Shown piece by piece: positions 1 to 8,545 of a stretch of 64,000 bases of DNA. The notes beneath the pieces were generated by a model. The model was not told where the DNA came from. It did no database searches and saw nothing but the letters and a program-made list of their open reading frames with translations. How positions within the stretch are numbered: the first letter of the stretch is position 1; every line of letters begins with the position of its first letter. Position numbers and translations under genes: made by a program. The DNA is from Streptomyces seoulensis (GTDB taxonomy: Bacteria > Actinomycetota > Actinomycetes > Streptomycetales > Streptomycetaceae), in the NCBI RefSeq assembly GCF_022846655.1, contig NZ_AP025667.1, positions 2,951,001 through 3,015,000 of the forward strand. Direction: 5' to 3'.

Positions 1-2
1 AC

Positions 3-1154
3 ATCCAAGCGTCACTCGCCCTGCAGCAGCCCCAGTGGGACGACGCCCGCCCGGTGGAGCGGGTCCGCGACACCCTCGGCACCTGTCCGGCGCTGGTCAC
101 CGCCGACGCCGCCGAGCGGCTGCGCCACCTGCTCGCCGACGTCGCGGCCGGTCGCTCCCTCCTGCTCCAGGCGGGGGACTGCGCCGAGGACCCGGCCGAG
201 TCGACCCCCCGTCACGTACGGCGCAAGACCGACCTGCTGGACCTGCTCGCCGACACCGTCGGAGGCATCACCGGCAAGCCCGTGCTGCGGATCGGCCGGA
301 TCGCCGGGCAGTTCGCCAAGCCCCGCTCCAAGCCGGTGGAGCAGGTCGGCGGCATCACCCTGCCCGTCTTCCGGGGCCACATGGTCAACGGCCCCGAACC
401 CGATCCGGTCAGCCGACGCCCCGACCCCGAGCGCATCCTCACCTGCCACCGGGCAGCGACGGACATCGTCCGGGAACTGGACGCCGTCAACGCGGGCCGG
501 CCCGCCGCCGAACAGGTGTGGACCAGCCACGAGGCCCTGCTGCTCGACTACGAACTGCCCATGCTGCGCCAGGCCGGGACCCGCCGTTACCTGGGCTCCA
601 CGCACCTGCCCTGGATCGGGGAACGCACCCGACAGCCCGAGGGCGCCCATGTGCGGCTGCTCGCCGAGGTGCTCAACCCGGTCGCCTGCAAGATCGGCTC
701 CGGTACCACCACCGAGGACGTCACCGCCCTGGCCGACCGTCTCGACCCGCACCGCGAACCGGGCCGGCTCGTCCTGGTCGCCCGCATGGGCACCGACTTC
801 GTCACCAGCAGGCTGCCCCCGCTGGTGGAGGCCGTACGGGCCGCCGGACACCCCGCGATCTGGCTGTGCGACCCCATGCACGGCAACACCATCACCAGCC
901 CCGCCGGACACAAGACCCGCCTGGTGGACGCGATGCTCGCCGAGATCGAGGGCTTCGGCGCGGCCCTGGCCGAGAGCGGCGGCGTCAACGGCGGACTGCA
1001 CCTGGAGACCACCCCGGACGACGTCACCGAGTGCGCCGCCGACGTCTCCGAACTCGGCGGTGTGGGGGACCGGCACACCACGTTCTGCGACCCCCGGCTC
1101 AACCCCGGCCAGGCACTGCGCATGGTCACCGGGTGGGCGCACACCCTGCGCTGA
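3..1154 (+). CDS. phzC: Class II DAHP synthase of phenazine pathway (5' end off window)
   Basis: Would condense phosphoenolpyruvate and erythrose-4-phosphate to DAHP, feeding extra chorismate to phenazine synthesis. The frame is open to the left edge and reads ...ALQQPQWDD before the first candidate start (GTG at 54); this matches the QQP-W motif near the N-terminus of class II DAHP synthases, so the gene begins upstream of the window. Further family signatures are LLQAGDCAE (about 40 residues after that GTG), [14 protein letters not shown], the GSTH segment and WLCDPMHGN. Dedicated class II DAHP synthases (PhzC) are usual in phenazine operons. It is followed 58 bp later by phzD on the same strand. 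Function is certain at family level; the pathway role rests on the neighbours. Confidence 0.93.
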   Translation: MQASLALQQPQWDDARPVERVRDTLGTCPALVTADAAERLRHLLADVAAGRSLLLQAGDCAEDPAESTPRHVRRKTDLLDLLADTVGGITGKPVLRIGRIAGQFAKPRSKPVEQVGGITLPVFRGHMVNGPEPDPVSRRPDPERILTCHRAATDIVRELDAVNAGRPAAEQVWTSHEALLLDYELPMLRQAGTRRYLGSTHLPWIGERTRQPEGAHVRLLAEVLNPVACKIGSGTTTEDVTALADRLDPHREPGRLVLVARMGTDFVTSRLPPLVEAVRAAGHPAIWLCDPMHGNTITSPAGHKTRLVDAMLAEIEGFGAALAESGGVNGGLHLETTPDDVTECAADVSELGGVGDRHTTFCDPRLNPGQALRMVTGWAHTLR

Positions 1155-1212
1155 GACCCCGCCGCGCCCCGGCAGGCCACACATCCCGCCCCGCCCCGAA
1201 AGGAGCCGACTG

Positions 1213-1836
1213 GTGGTCGGCATACCCCGCATCGCTTCCTACGCCCTGCCGGCGGCGGACAGCCTCCCGGCGAACACGGCCCACTGGACGCCCGACCCGC
1301 AGCGCGCGACCCTGCTGGTCCACGACATGCAGCACTTCTTCCTGCGCTCCGTCCCCGACCCGCTGCGCTCCGAACTCGTCGACAACGCCGCCCGGTTGCG
1401 CAAACGTGCCGCGAGCCTCGCGGTGCCGGTCGCGTACACCGCGCAGCCGGGCGGCATGACGGACGAGGACCGCGGCCTGCTCAAGGACTTCTGGGGGCCG
1501 GGCATGCGCACCGCCCCCGAGGACCGCGAGGTGGTGCCCGAACTCGCCCCGGAACCCGGCGACTGGGTGCTCACCAAGTACCGCTACAGCGCCTTCCACC
1601 GCTCCGGCCTGCTGCGCCGGCTGCGCGCCGCCGGACGCGACCAGCTCGTGCTGTGCGGGGTCTACGCCCACATCGGCGTCCTCGCCACGGCCGTCGAGGC
1701 GTTCAGCAACGACATCCAGGTCTTCCTGGCCGCCGACGCCGTCGCCGACTTCTCCGCCGAGCGCCACCGCCTGGCCCTCGACTACGTGGCCGAGCGCTGC
1801 GGGGTGGTCCTGCCCAGCGCGGAGGTGTTCCGGTGA
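1213..1836 (+). CDS. phzD: Isochorismatase-type hydrolase PhzD (ADIC to DHHA)
   Basis: Would hydrolyse the vinyl ether of 2-amino-2-deoxyisochorismate (ADIC) to trans-2,3-dihydro-3-hydroxyanthranilate (DHHA). It is 207 residues long, like known PhzD. The GTG start is chosen because GAAAGGAG lies upstream and the N-terminus [13 protein letters not shown] aligns with Pseudomonas PhzD, which places the catalytic Asp at residue 38 in LLVHDMQ. Other signatures are [20 protein letters not shown], and [10 protein letters not shown], which has Tyr-Ala in place of the Cys of cysteine hydrolases, as PhzD does. Its stop overlaps the phzE start (GTGA), implying translational coupling. Confidence 0.95.
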   Translation: MVGIPRIASYALPAADSLPANTAHWTPDPQRATLLVHDMQHFFLRSVPDPLRSELVDNAARLRKRAASLAVPVAYTAQPGGMTDEDRGLLKDFWGPGMRTAPEDREVVPELAPEPGDWVLTKYRYSAFHRSGLLRRLRAAGRDQLVLCGVYAHIGVLATAVEAFSNDIQVFLAADAVADFSAERHRLALDYVAERCGVVLPSAEVFR

Positions 1837-3734
1837 GCCCGCCCAGCGATCTCCTGGACCGCCTGCTGGCCGCCCCCGGCGACCACGACTTCGCCCTGCT
1901 GCACCGGCCGGAGAGCGGCACCCCCGGCAGCGTCGACGTACTGCTCGGCGACGTCACCCACCCCGCCACGCTCGCCGGGCTGCCGTTGCCCGACGGCACG
2001 GCCGGGCCCGCCCACGAGGTACTCGTCCTCGTGCCCTACCGCCAGCTCGCCGAACGGGACTTCGCCGCCCCCGACGACGGCTCGCCCCTCGTCGCGCTCA
2101 CCGTCACCGACCAGGCCGAACTGCCGCTCGCGGACGTGCTGCACCGGCTGCCCGACACCCCGGTCGGCATGAGCGGACACCGCTTCGACCTGTCCGACGA
2201 GGAGTACGCCGAGAAGGTGCGGCGCGTCGTCGCGGACGAGATAGGCACCGGCGAGGGCGCCAACTTCGTGCTGCGGCGCACCCTGCTCGCCGACCTCGAC
2301 GGCTACACCCCGCACACCGCGCTGGCCGTCTTCCGCCGCCTGACCGCGGTCGAGCACAGCGCCTACTGGACCTTCGTCATCCACGTCGGCGGCCGTGCCT
2401 TCGTCGGCGCCACCCCGGAGCGGCACATCTCGGTACGGGACGGCCACGCCGTGATGAACCCCATCAGCGGCACCTACCGCTACCCGCCCGGCGGCCCGGA
2501 CCTCGCCGGCCTCACCGCGTTCCTCGAGGACCGCAAGGAGACCGACGAGCTGTACATGGTGCTGGACGAGGAACTGAAGATGATGTCCCGCGTCTGCGAG
2601 CCCGGCGTCCGCGTCACCGGCCCCCGGCTGAAGGAGATGGCCCGGCTCGCCCACACCGAGTACTTCATCGAGGGCCGCACCCGCCGCGACCTGCGCGACA
2701 TCCTCCGCGAGACCCTGTTCGCGCCGACCGTCACCGGCAGCCCCGTGGAGAGCGCGGCCCGCGTCATCCAGCGCCACGAACCCCAGGGGCGCGGCTACTA
2801 CAGCGGCGTCGCCGCGCTGATCAGCCGCGAGCCCGACGGCGGACGCTCGCTGGACTCCGCCATCCTGATCCGCACCGCCGACATCGCCGCCGACGGACGG
2901 CTGCGGCTCGCCGTCGGCGCCACCCTCGTACGCCACTCCTCCCCGCGCGCGGAGGCCGCCGAGACCCGCGCCAAGGCGGCCGGGCTGCTGCACGCCCTGG
3001 GCGGCGCGGCCGGCCCCGCCGGACCCCCGGCGTCCGCCGCGCGGTTCGCCGACCGGCCCGAGATCCACGACGCCCTGCGCGGCCGCAACGCCGACATCGC
3101 CGACTTCTGGCTCGCCGCCACGCCCCCCGGCGCCCTCAGGGTGCCGGAGCTCAAGGGGCTGAAGATCCTCGTGGTGGACGCCGAGGACGCCTTCACCGCG
3201 ATGATCGTCCAGCAGCTCGAAGCACTCGGACCCACCGCCGAGGTGCTGCGCTACGACCAACTGCACGGCCGCCTCGACGGGTTCGACGCGGTCGTCATGG
3301 GCCCCGGCCCCGGCGACCCGCAGGATACCGCCGACCCGAAGATCGCCGCCCTAGACGCGGCCGTCGCCCAACTCCTGCGCGACCGGCTGCCGTTCCTCGC
3401 GGTCTGCCTCAGCCACCAGGTGCTCAGCCGCCGCCTCGGCCTCCCGCTGATCCGGCGCGCGGAACCCAACCAGGGGCTGCAGCGCACCATCGACCTGTTC
3501 GGCCGGCCCGAACGCGTCGGCTACTACAACACGTTCGCCGCCGTCAGCCCCGCCGACCACCACCACGTACCCGGCACCGGCGAGGTCGCGGTCAGCCGGG
3601 ACCCGGACACCGGCGAGGTGGACGCCCTGCGCGGCCCGCACTTCGCCTCCTTCCAGTTCCACGCCGAGTCCGTGCTCACCGTCGACGGCCCCCGGCTGCT
3701 GGGCGACGCGCTGCGGGGGGTGCTCGCCCGATGA
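1833..3734 (+). CDS. phzE: 2-Amino-2-deoxyisochorismate synthase PhzE
   Basis: Converts chorismate plus glutamine to ADIC, the committed step of phenazine synthesis. At 633 residues it is the normal PhzE length. An N-terminal chorismate-binding (anthranilate synthase I / MST-type) domain carries [24 protein letters not shown] and a VTGSPVESA motif. A C-terminal class I glutamine amidotransferase domain (from about residue 445) carries GPGPGDP, the nucleophile in AVCLSHQ and the His/Glu pair in FQFHAES. The GTG start overlaps the phzD stop by four bases. The stop likewise overlaps the next start, so C-D-E and the following genes are probably one transcript. Confidence 0.95.
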   Translation: MSPPSDLLDRLLAAPGDHDFALLHRPESGTPGSVDVLLGDVTHPATLAGLPLPDGTAGPAHEVLVLVPYRQLAERDFAAPDDGSPLVALTVTDQAELPLADVLHRLPDTPVGMSGHRFDLSDEEYAEKVRRVVADEIGTGEGANFVLRRTLLADLDGYTPHTALAVFRRLTAVEHSAYWTFVIHVGGRAFVGATPERHISVRDGHAVMNPISGTYRYPPGGPDLAGLTAFLEDRKETDELYMVLDEELKMMSRVCEPGVRVTGPRLKEMARLAHTEYFIEGRTRRDLRDILRETLFAPTVTGSPVESAARVIQRHEPQGRGYYSGVAALISREPDGGRSLDSAILIRTADIAADGRLRLAVGATLVRHSSPRAEAAETRAKAAGLLHALGGAAGPAGPPASAARFADRPEIHDALRGRNADIADFWLAATPPGALRVPELKGLKILVVDAEDAFTAMIVQQLEALGPTAEVLRYDQLHGRLDGFDAVVMGPGPGDPQDTADPKIAALDAAVAQLLRDRLPFLAVCLSHQVLSRRLGLPLIRRAEPNQGLQRTIDLFGRPERVGYYNTFAAVSPADHHHVPGTGEVAVSRDPDTGEVDALRGPHFASFQFHAESVLTVDGPRLLGDALRGVLAR

Positions 3735-4057
3735 GGCTGGAGATCGCCTGGTGGGACCTGGACGACTCGCCGCAGAGCATCCGCACCCTCAACGCGCACC
3801 TGTCGGAGGGGGTGACCGGCGACTGGGCCGAGGTCCCCGGCCTCAGGGTGAAGTACTGGGTCGCCGACCCGGCGCACAACCGCTGGGGCGCCGTCATGGT
3901 GTGGGACACCGACCGGCCCGCCGGCCACCCGCTGCCGCCCAACCGGGCCGCCGACCTGATCGGCCGCCCCCCGGACCACCGCATGGGCTTCGCCGTCGAA
4001 GCCCTCGCCGACCCCGCCGCCCTCCCGACACCCCAGGCCACCCAGGAGCCCCGCTGA
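3731..4057 (+). CDS. Small protein between phzE and phzF, possible dimeric alpha/beta-barrel (YdhR-like)
   Basis: A 108-residue protein whose start overlaps the phzE stop (ATGA) and whose stop overlaps the phzF start (TGATG), so it is embedded in the operon. It is not a PhzA/B (NTF2-fold, about 160 residues): the length and the motif pattern differ. The central PGLRVKYWVADPAHNRWG followed by a VMVWDT strand resembles the YdhR-type/antibiotic monooxygenase (ABM) ferredoxin-like fold, in which a PG-x-x-x-K-x-W segment leads into a hairpin. The C-terminal 20 residues are Pro/Ala-rich. A role in ring oxidation or in handling an unstable intermediate is conceivable but unproven. The fold call is tentative. 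Confidence 0.6.
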   Translation: MRLEIAWWDLDDSPQSIRTLNAHLSEGVTGDWAEVPGLRVKYWVADPAHNRWGAVMVWDTDRPAGHPLPPNRAADLIGRPPDHRMGFAVEALADPAALPTPQATQEPR

Positions 4058-4890
4058 TGCACGAGTACCTGCTCGTGGACGCCTTCTCCCGCAAGCCGCT
4101 GTACGGCAACCCGGTCGCCGTCTTCCTGGACGCCGGCGACCTCACGGCCGAGACGATGCAGCGGATCGCGCGCGAGATGAACCTCTCCGAGACCACATTC
4201 GTCCACCCGGCCCGCGACGGCGGCGACGCGCGCATCCGCATCTTCACCCCGGTCAACGAACTGCCCTTCGCCGGGCACCCGTTGCTCGGCACCGCGGTCG
4301 CGCTCGGCGAGGTCCTCAAGCGGGACCGGCTGCGGCTGGAGACCGCCATGGGCACCATCCCCGTCGAGCTCGGCGACGACGACGGCGCCGTCACGGTCCG
4401 CATGGCACAGCCGCACCCCGTCTGGGAACCGTACGAGCACGCGGAGGAGTTGCTGGAGGCGCTCGGCGTCACCGCGTCCGTGGCGCCGGTGGAGATCTAC
4501 CGCAACGGACCCCGGCACGTCTTCGTCGGCCTGCCGAGCGTCGCCGCGCTCTCCGCGCTCCGCCCGGACCACCGCGCCCTGTCCCGCTTCCCCGACATGG
4601 CCGCCAACTGCTTCGCCGGGGAGGGCTCGCACTGGCGCACGCGGATGTTCTCCCCGGCCTACGGCGTCGTCGAGGACGCGGCGACCGGATCGGCGGCGGG
4701 CCCCCTCGCCATCCACCTCGCCCGGCACGGCCTGGCCGGCTGGGGACAGCCCCTGGAGATCCTCCAGGGCGTGGAGATGGGCCGCCCCTCGCTGATGCTC
4801 GCCACCGCCGAGGGCACCGGCGAGCACGTCACCTCCGTCCAGGTCGGCGGCCACGGCGTCCCGGTGGGGCGCGGAACCCTCTACGTCTAG
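4057..4890 (+). CDS. phzF: DHHA isomerase PhzF
   Basis: Isomerises trans-2,3-dihydro-3-hydroxyanthranilate to the aminoketone that dimerises into the phenazine scaffold. The 277 residues match characterised PhzF (278). ATG is chosen from the TGATG junction with the upstream orf and the N-terminus MHEYLLVDAF. The catalytic Glu is residue 45 in MNLSETTF. Diaminopimelate-epimerase-fold signatures are GNPVAVF, FTPVNELPFAGHPLLGTA and the second-domain DAATGSAAGPLA. It has the expected position between phzE and phzG. Confidence 0.96.
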   Translation: MHEYLLVDAFSRKPLYGNPVAVFLDAGDLTAETMQRIAREMNLSETTFVHPARDGGDARIRIFTPVNELPFAGHPLLGTAVALGEVLKRDRLRLETAMGTIPVELGDDDGAVTVRMAQPHPVWEPYEHAEELLEALGVTASVAPVEIYRNGPRHVFVGLPSVAALSALRPDHRALSRFPDMAANCFAGEGSHWRTRMFSPAYGVVEDAATGSAAGPLAIHLARHGLAGWGQPLEILQGVEMGRPSLMLATAEGTGEHVTSVQVGGHGVPVGRGTLYV

Positions 4891-4915
4891 GCGCCCGACA
4901 CCAGGAAGGCACGGC

Positions 4916-5554
4916 ATGGACAGCAGCAAGTTCGAGAGCCTCACCGGGCGGACCGACCGCCGGTTCCCGGAGTACGACGACCCGCCGAAGGAGCCCCTGG
5001 GCCTCGTGCGCGACTGGCTGGCCCAGGCCGTCGAGCAGGGGGTGCGCGAGCCGAGGGCGCTCGCCCTGGCCACCGCCGACAAGCGCGGCCGCGCCTCCAC
5101 CCGCGTCGTGGTCTTCGGCGGCATCGACGACGAGGGACTGCTGTTCACCACCCACAGCACCAGCCGCAAGAGCCGGGACATCGAGGAGACCGGCTGGGCG
5201 TCCGGGCTGCTCTACTGGCGCGAGACCTCCCAGCAGATCAGCATCGGCGGCCCGGCCGTCCCCATCGGCGAGGCCGAGGCGGACGCCCTGTGGCACTCCC
5301 GTCCCGTCCCGCTGCACGCCATGTCCGCCGCGTCCCAGCAGAGCGAACCCCTCACCGACCCCGAGGCGCTGCGCGCGGCCGCCGAGTCCCTCGCCGCCAC
5401 CGGCGCCGCCCTCGACCGCCCCGCCCGGTTCACCGGCTACCGGCTGGTCCCGCACGAGGTGGAGTTCTGGTGCGCCCGCTCCGACCGGATGCACCACCGG
5501 CTGCGCTACGAACGCGACGGCGCCGACTGGCACGTCACCCGGCTCCAGCCATGA
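4916..5554 (+). CDS. phzG: FMN-dependent dihydrophenazine oxidase PhzG
   Basis: Pyridoxamine-phosphate-oxidase-fold flavoenzyme that oxidises the tricyclic hexahydro/tetrahydro-phenazine carboxylates toward the aromatic product. It is 212 residues long. FMN-binding features are RALALATADKRGRASTRVV, FTTHSTSRKSRD and the YWRETSQQISIGG strand. The C-terminal RLVPHEVEFWCARSDRMHHR is the PNPOx dimer/C-terminal motif. It sits 25 bp after phzF with AGGAAGG upstream of the ATG. The stop overlaps the next start (ATGA). Confidence 0.93.
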   Translation: MDSSKFESLTGRTDRRFPEYDDPPKEPLGLVRDWLAQAVEQGVREPRALALATADKRGRASTRVVVFGGIDDEGLLFTTHSTSRKSRDIEETGWASGLLYWRETSQQISIGGPAVPIGEAEADALWHSRPVPLHAMSAASQQSEPLTDPEALRAAAESLAATGAALDRPARFTGYRLVPHEVEFWCARSDRMHHRLRYERDGADWHVTRLQP

Positions 5555-5967
5555 CCGCCCCCGACGACAGGAGCCACCAGACCGTGCAGGAACGCGCGTT
5601 CCCCCTGATCCACGCCGAGCGCGTCCCGGTGACCGCCGCTTTCTACGAACGGCTCGGCTTCACCCGGCTGCGGCAGAACCCGCCCGAGGGCGAGCCCACG
5701 TACATCGCCCTCGCGCGGGGCACGGCGGAGCTGGCCGTGGTCTCCTCGGACTGGCCCGCCACCCGGTACGACCGGCCACCGGGCACCGGGGTCCGGTTCG
5801 AGATGTTCGTCCTCGTCGATGACCTGGACACCCTGCTGAAGGAACTCGCCGGAGCCGGCGTCCCGTTGCTGCGCGCCCCCGTGGAGATGCCGTGGGGCGA
5901 GCGGATCGCCTATGTCACCGACCCCGACGGCAACCCCGTGGCCCTCGCCGCCGGGCCCCACTCCTGA
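5551..5967 (+). CDS. Glyoxalase/bleomycin-resistance-fold protein, EhpR-like phenazine-binding resistance protein
   Basis: 138 residues of the vicinal-oxygen-chelate fold: HAERVPVTAAFYERLGF at the N-terminus, a middle RFEMFVLVDDLDTLLKEL helix, and a C-terminal PWGERIAYVTDPDGNPVALA. EhpR of the griseoluteic acid producer Pantoea/Enterobacter agglomerans Eh1087 has this fold and binds phenazines, giving resistance in the manner of bleomycin-binding proteins. The position here, immediately after phzG (ATGA overlap) and before EhpF- and EhpG-like genes, fits that role. The start is set by the overlap; an in-frame GTG at 5584 is an alternative. The substrate is inferred from context, and a lyase or dioxygenase role is not excluded. 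Confidence 0.8.
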   Translation: MTAPDDRSHQTVQERAFPLIHAERVPVTAAFYERLGFTRLRQNPPEGEPTYIALARGTAELAVVSSDWPATRYDRPPGTGVRFEMFVLVDDLDTLLKELAGAGVPLLRAPVEMPWGERIAYVTDPDGNPVALAAGPHS

Positions 5968-5988
5968 CCACCTGACCTGGGACGCGCC

Positions 5989-7098
5989 ATGACGCTGGAC
6001 ATCGCCGAGACCGACCGCATCCTCGAACCGCCGCACGGCACCCGCCCCGACCCGGACGCCTTCGTGCAGGCCGCCATGGCCTGGCACTTCGACCCCGACA
6101 CCGGATCGCCCTTCTGGCTCAAGCGGGCCACCGCCTTCGACTTCGACCCGCGCCGCGACATCCGCACCCACGCCGACCTCGCCCGCTTCCCCGACGTCGC
6201 CGCCGAGCTGCGGCACGTGCCCGCCGCCGACCTCGTACCGCGCGGCTACGGCGACCACCCGGACGTGGTCGGGGTCTACGAGAGCGGCGGCACCACCGGC
6301 GCCCCCAAGCGCGTGGTGCTGCTGCGGGACTGGCTGGAGCGCACCCTGCACTGGAGCAACCAGGCCCTGGACGCCCACGGCTTCCCACGCGGCGCCGACT
6401 GGCTCGGCCTGGTGCCCGGCGGCCCGCACATCGTCGGCGAGTACTTCCAGCGCTCCGCCGCCGCCCACGGCCGGTACGGGTTCCGCGTCGACCTCGACCC
6501 GCGCTGGGTGAAACGCGCCATCGCCGCAGGACGCGGACCCGAGGCGGGCGCCTACGCCGAGCACGTCATCGACCAGGCCGCCGAGGTGCTGCGCACCCAG
6601 GACATCGGCGTCATGACCATCACCCCGCCCCTGCTGGAGCGGCTGGCCCGCCGGGACGACCTGGTCGACCTCGTCAACGACAAGGTCCGGGCCATCCGCT
6701 GGGGCGGCACCCAGATGGACGCCGACTCCCGCCACCTGTACCGCACCGAGGTCTTCCCCGACACCGTCATCAGCGGCAACTACGGCAGCACGATGATCCT
6801 CGGCTTCGCGGGGGAGCGGCCGGGCCTGCCCGACGACGGGCCCTGCGTCTTCGACACCCTCGACCCCTGGGTCACCTTCGGTGTCGTCGACCCCGACACC
6901 GGCCGGCCCGTCCCCTACGGGGAGCGGGGGCGGGTCGTCGCCCACCACGTCAGCAAGTCCTTCCTGCTGCCCAACAACCTCGAACGCGACCTGGCCACCC
7001 GAGTCCGGCCGCCCGAGGGCGGGACCGGGGACTCCGTGGCCGACATCGCCCCGGTCGGCGTCTTCGAGAACGAGACGGTCATCGAGGGGGTCTACTGA
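5989..7098 (+). CDS. EhpF-like adenylating enzyme (phenazine carboxylate activation)
   Basis: 369 residues of the ANL/LuxE-PaaK adenylating type. The nucleotide-binding loop is YESGGTTGAPKRVVLLRDW (around residues 88-106), followed by a phenylacetate-CoA-ligase-like middle with RWGGTQMDAD and SGNYGSTM and a late PVPYGERGRVV. It is short because it lacks most of the mobile C-terminal ANL domain, as the structurally known EhpF does. In the ehp pathway EhpF is thought to activate a phenazine dicarboxylate so that EhpG can reduce it. The start ATG follows a 21-bp gap. The stop overlaps the next gene (TGATG), matching the paired action expected. Confidence 0.85.
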   Translation: MTLDIAETDRILEPPHGTRPDPDAFVQAAMAWHFDPDTGSPFWLKRATAFDFDPRRDIRTHADLARFPDVAAELRHVPAADLVPRGYGDHPDVVGVYESGGTTGAPKRVVLLRDWLERTLHWSNQALDAHGFPRGADWLGLVPGGPHIVGEYFQRSAAAHGRYGFRVDLDPRWVKRAIAAGRGPEAGAYAEHVIDQAAEVLRTQDIGVMTITPPLLERLARRDDLVDLVNDKVRAIRWGGTQMDADSRHLYRTEVFPDTVISGNYGSTMILGFAGERPGLPDDGPCVFDTLDPWVTFGVVDPDTGRPVPYGERGRVVAHHVSKSFLLPNNLERDLATRVRPPEGGTGDSVADIAPVGVFENETVIEGVY

Positions 7099-8489
7099 TG
7101 CCGGCCGAAGCCGACGGCGAGGAGCTGCCCCAGCTCGACGCACTCGGACCCAGGGGCCCCTACCGCGCCCGCGCCCGCCTGACCGTCACCGACGTCTCCG
7201 GTGCTCCCGTCGCTCAACTCAGCCTGTTGCCCGCCGTGTTCGTGCACCGGACGCTGACCGCGCTGCGCCGCGCCGACCCGCCGCCACCGGACCGGAGGGC
7301 AGCCGTACTGGCCCGCGCGGCCGAGCTCTTCACCAGCGGCCCGGTGGGCGGACTGACCCTCAGCGAGCACGAGCACCTCGTCAGCCGGGTCGGCGGTGTG
7401 CCCCTCGGCGTCGTACGCACCGCGACCCGCGCGATCGGCGAGCGCCTGGCCGCCGCCTACGACAGCGCCCGCCGGGCCCGCCCGGTGGACGCCCGCGACG
7501 ACTGGCGCGACCCGCTCACCCGCGCCGGACGCGCGGTGTGGACCCGGCGCGGCGAGGTGTTCGCGGTGAACGCGGCCGGGAACCACCCCGGCACCCACAG
7601 CCTCTGGCCCGAGGCGCTGGCGCTCGGCTTCCGCGTCGCCGTCCGCCCCTCGCGCCGGGAGCCCTTCACCCCGTACCGTCTGATCACCGCGCTGCGCGAG
7701 GCCGGGCTCGGCGCGGACCAGGTGGCGTTCCTGCCCACCGGGCACGACCTCGCCGACGAGCTGCTGCGCGGCGCCGACCTCGGCATGGTCTACGGCGGCG
7801 ACGACGCGGTCCGGCGCCACCGGACCGACCCCGCGGTGCTGACCCAGGGACCCGGCCGCTCCAAGATCCTCGTCACCGCCGACACGGACTGGCGCGAGCA
7901 CCTGGACACCATCGTCGACTCGGTCAGCCATCACGGCGGCACCGGCTGCGTCAACGCCACGGCCGTCCTCGTCGAGGGCGACCCGGCACCGCTGTGCGCG
8001 GCCCTCGCCGAACGCCTCGGCGCGCTCCCCGCCCTCGCACCGGAGGACGACAAGGCCGTACTGCCCGTCCAGCCGTCCGCCACCGCGCGCGCGTTCGCCG
8101 CCCATCTGGCGAACCGGGCGGCGGGAACGCGGCCTTGGCTGGGCGCCGAGGGGGTCGTGGCCGAACTCGGCGACGGCAGCGCCGCGTTGCGCCCGGCCGT
8201 GCACCAGGCTGACCGGCCGGACGCACCGCAGCTCGGCGTCGAACTGCCCTTCCCCTGCGTCTGGGTGGCGCCCTGGACCCCCGAGGCGGGCACGGCCGTC
8301 CTGCGGGACAGCCTCGTCGTCACCGCGCTGACCCGGAAGGAGGAACTGATCGACCGGCTGCTGGCCGAGCCCACCATCGGCAACGTCTACGTCGGCGACA
8401 CACCCACCTACCGCATCGCGCCCGGACTGCCGCACGACGGCTTCCTCGGCGACTTCCTGATGCGCACCAAGGCGGTCGTCCGCACCTGA
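7098..8489 (+). CDS. EhpG/LuxC-like acyl reductase (aldehyde dehydrogenase fold)
   Basis: 463 residues with the aldehyde-dehydrogenase superfamily layout. It has a cofactor-binding region (VAFLPTGHDLADELL, then MVYGGDDAVRR), the catalytic Cys at about residue 284 in GGTGCVNATAV, and a C-terminal domain starting FPCVWVAPWTPEAG. It resembles LuxC-type reductases that use an activated acyl substrate. With the preceding EhpF-like enzyme it would reduce one carboxyl of a phenazine (di)carboxylate to aldehyde, possibly further to hydroxymethyl. The start overlaps the previous stop. It is followed by a 56-bp gap and then the methyltransferase. Confidence 0.83.
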   Translation: MPAEADGEELPQLDALGPRGPYRARARLTVTDVSGAPVAQLSLLPAVFVHRTLTALRRADPPPPDRRAAVLARAAELFTSGPVGGLTLSEHEHLVSRVGGVPLGVVRTATRAIGERLAAAYDSARRARPVDARDDWRDPLTRAGRAVWTRRGEVFAVNAAGNHPGTHSLWPEALALGFRVAVRPSRREPFTPYRLITALREAGLGADQVAFLPTGHDLADELLRGADLGMVYGGDDAVRRHRTDPAVLTQGPGRSKILVTADTDWREHLDTIVDSVSHHGGTGCVNATAVLVEGDPAPLCAALAERLGALPALAPEDDKAVLPVQPSATARAFAAHLANRAAGTRPWLGAEGVVAELGDGSAALRPAVHQADRPDAPQLGVELPFPCVWVAPWTPEAGTAVLRDSLVVTALTRKEELIDRLLAEPTIGNVYVGDTPTYRIAPGLPHDGFLGDFLMRTKAVVRT

Positions 8490-8545
8490 CCGCCCACCTG
8501 TTGCCCTGTCCGATCCGAGCACTTCCCGAAGGGACCACCACACCC

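Noticed and set aside
12..1232. Long open frame antisense to phzC, and many similar long antisense frames (for example opposite phzE, the EhpG-like gene and the PBP)
   Set aside because: Their codon third positions mirror the real genes, the products are low-complexity Gly/Val/Arg/Pro-rich, and strong family matches lie on the other strand. High-GC DNA makes such shadows routinely.
3731..4057. The small gene as phzA/phzB
   Set aside because: It is about 50 residues too short and lacks the NTF2-fold His/Glu pattern of PhzA/B; the phzA/B homologue is probably upstream of the window.
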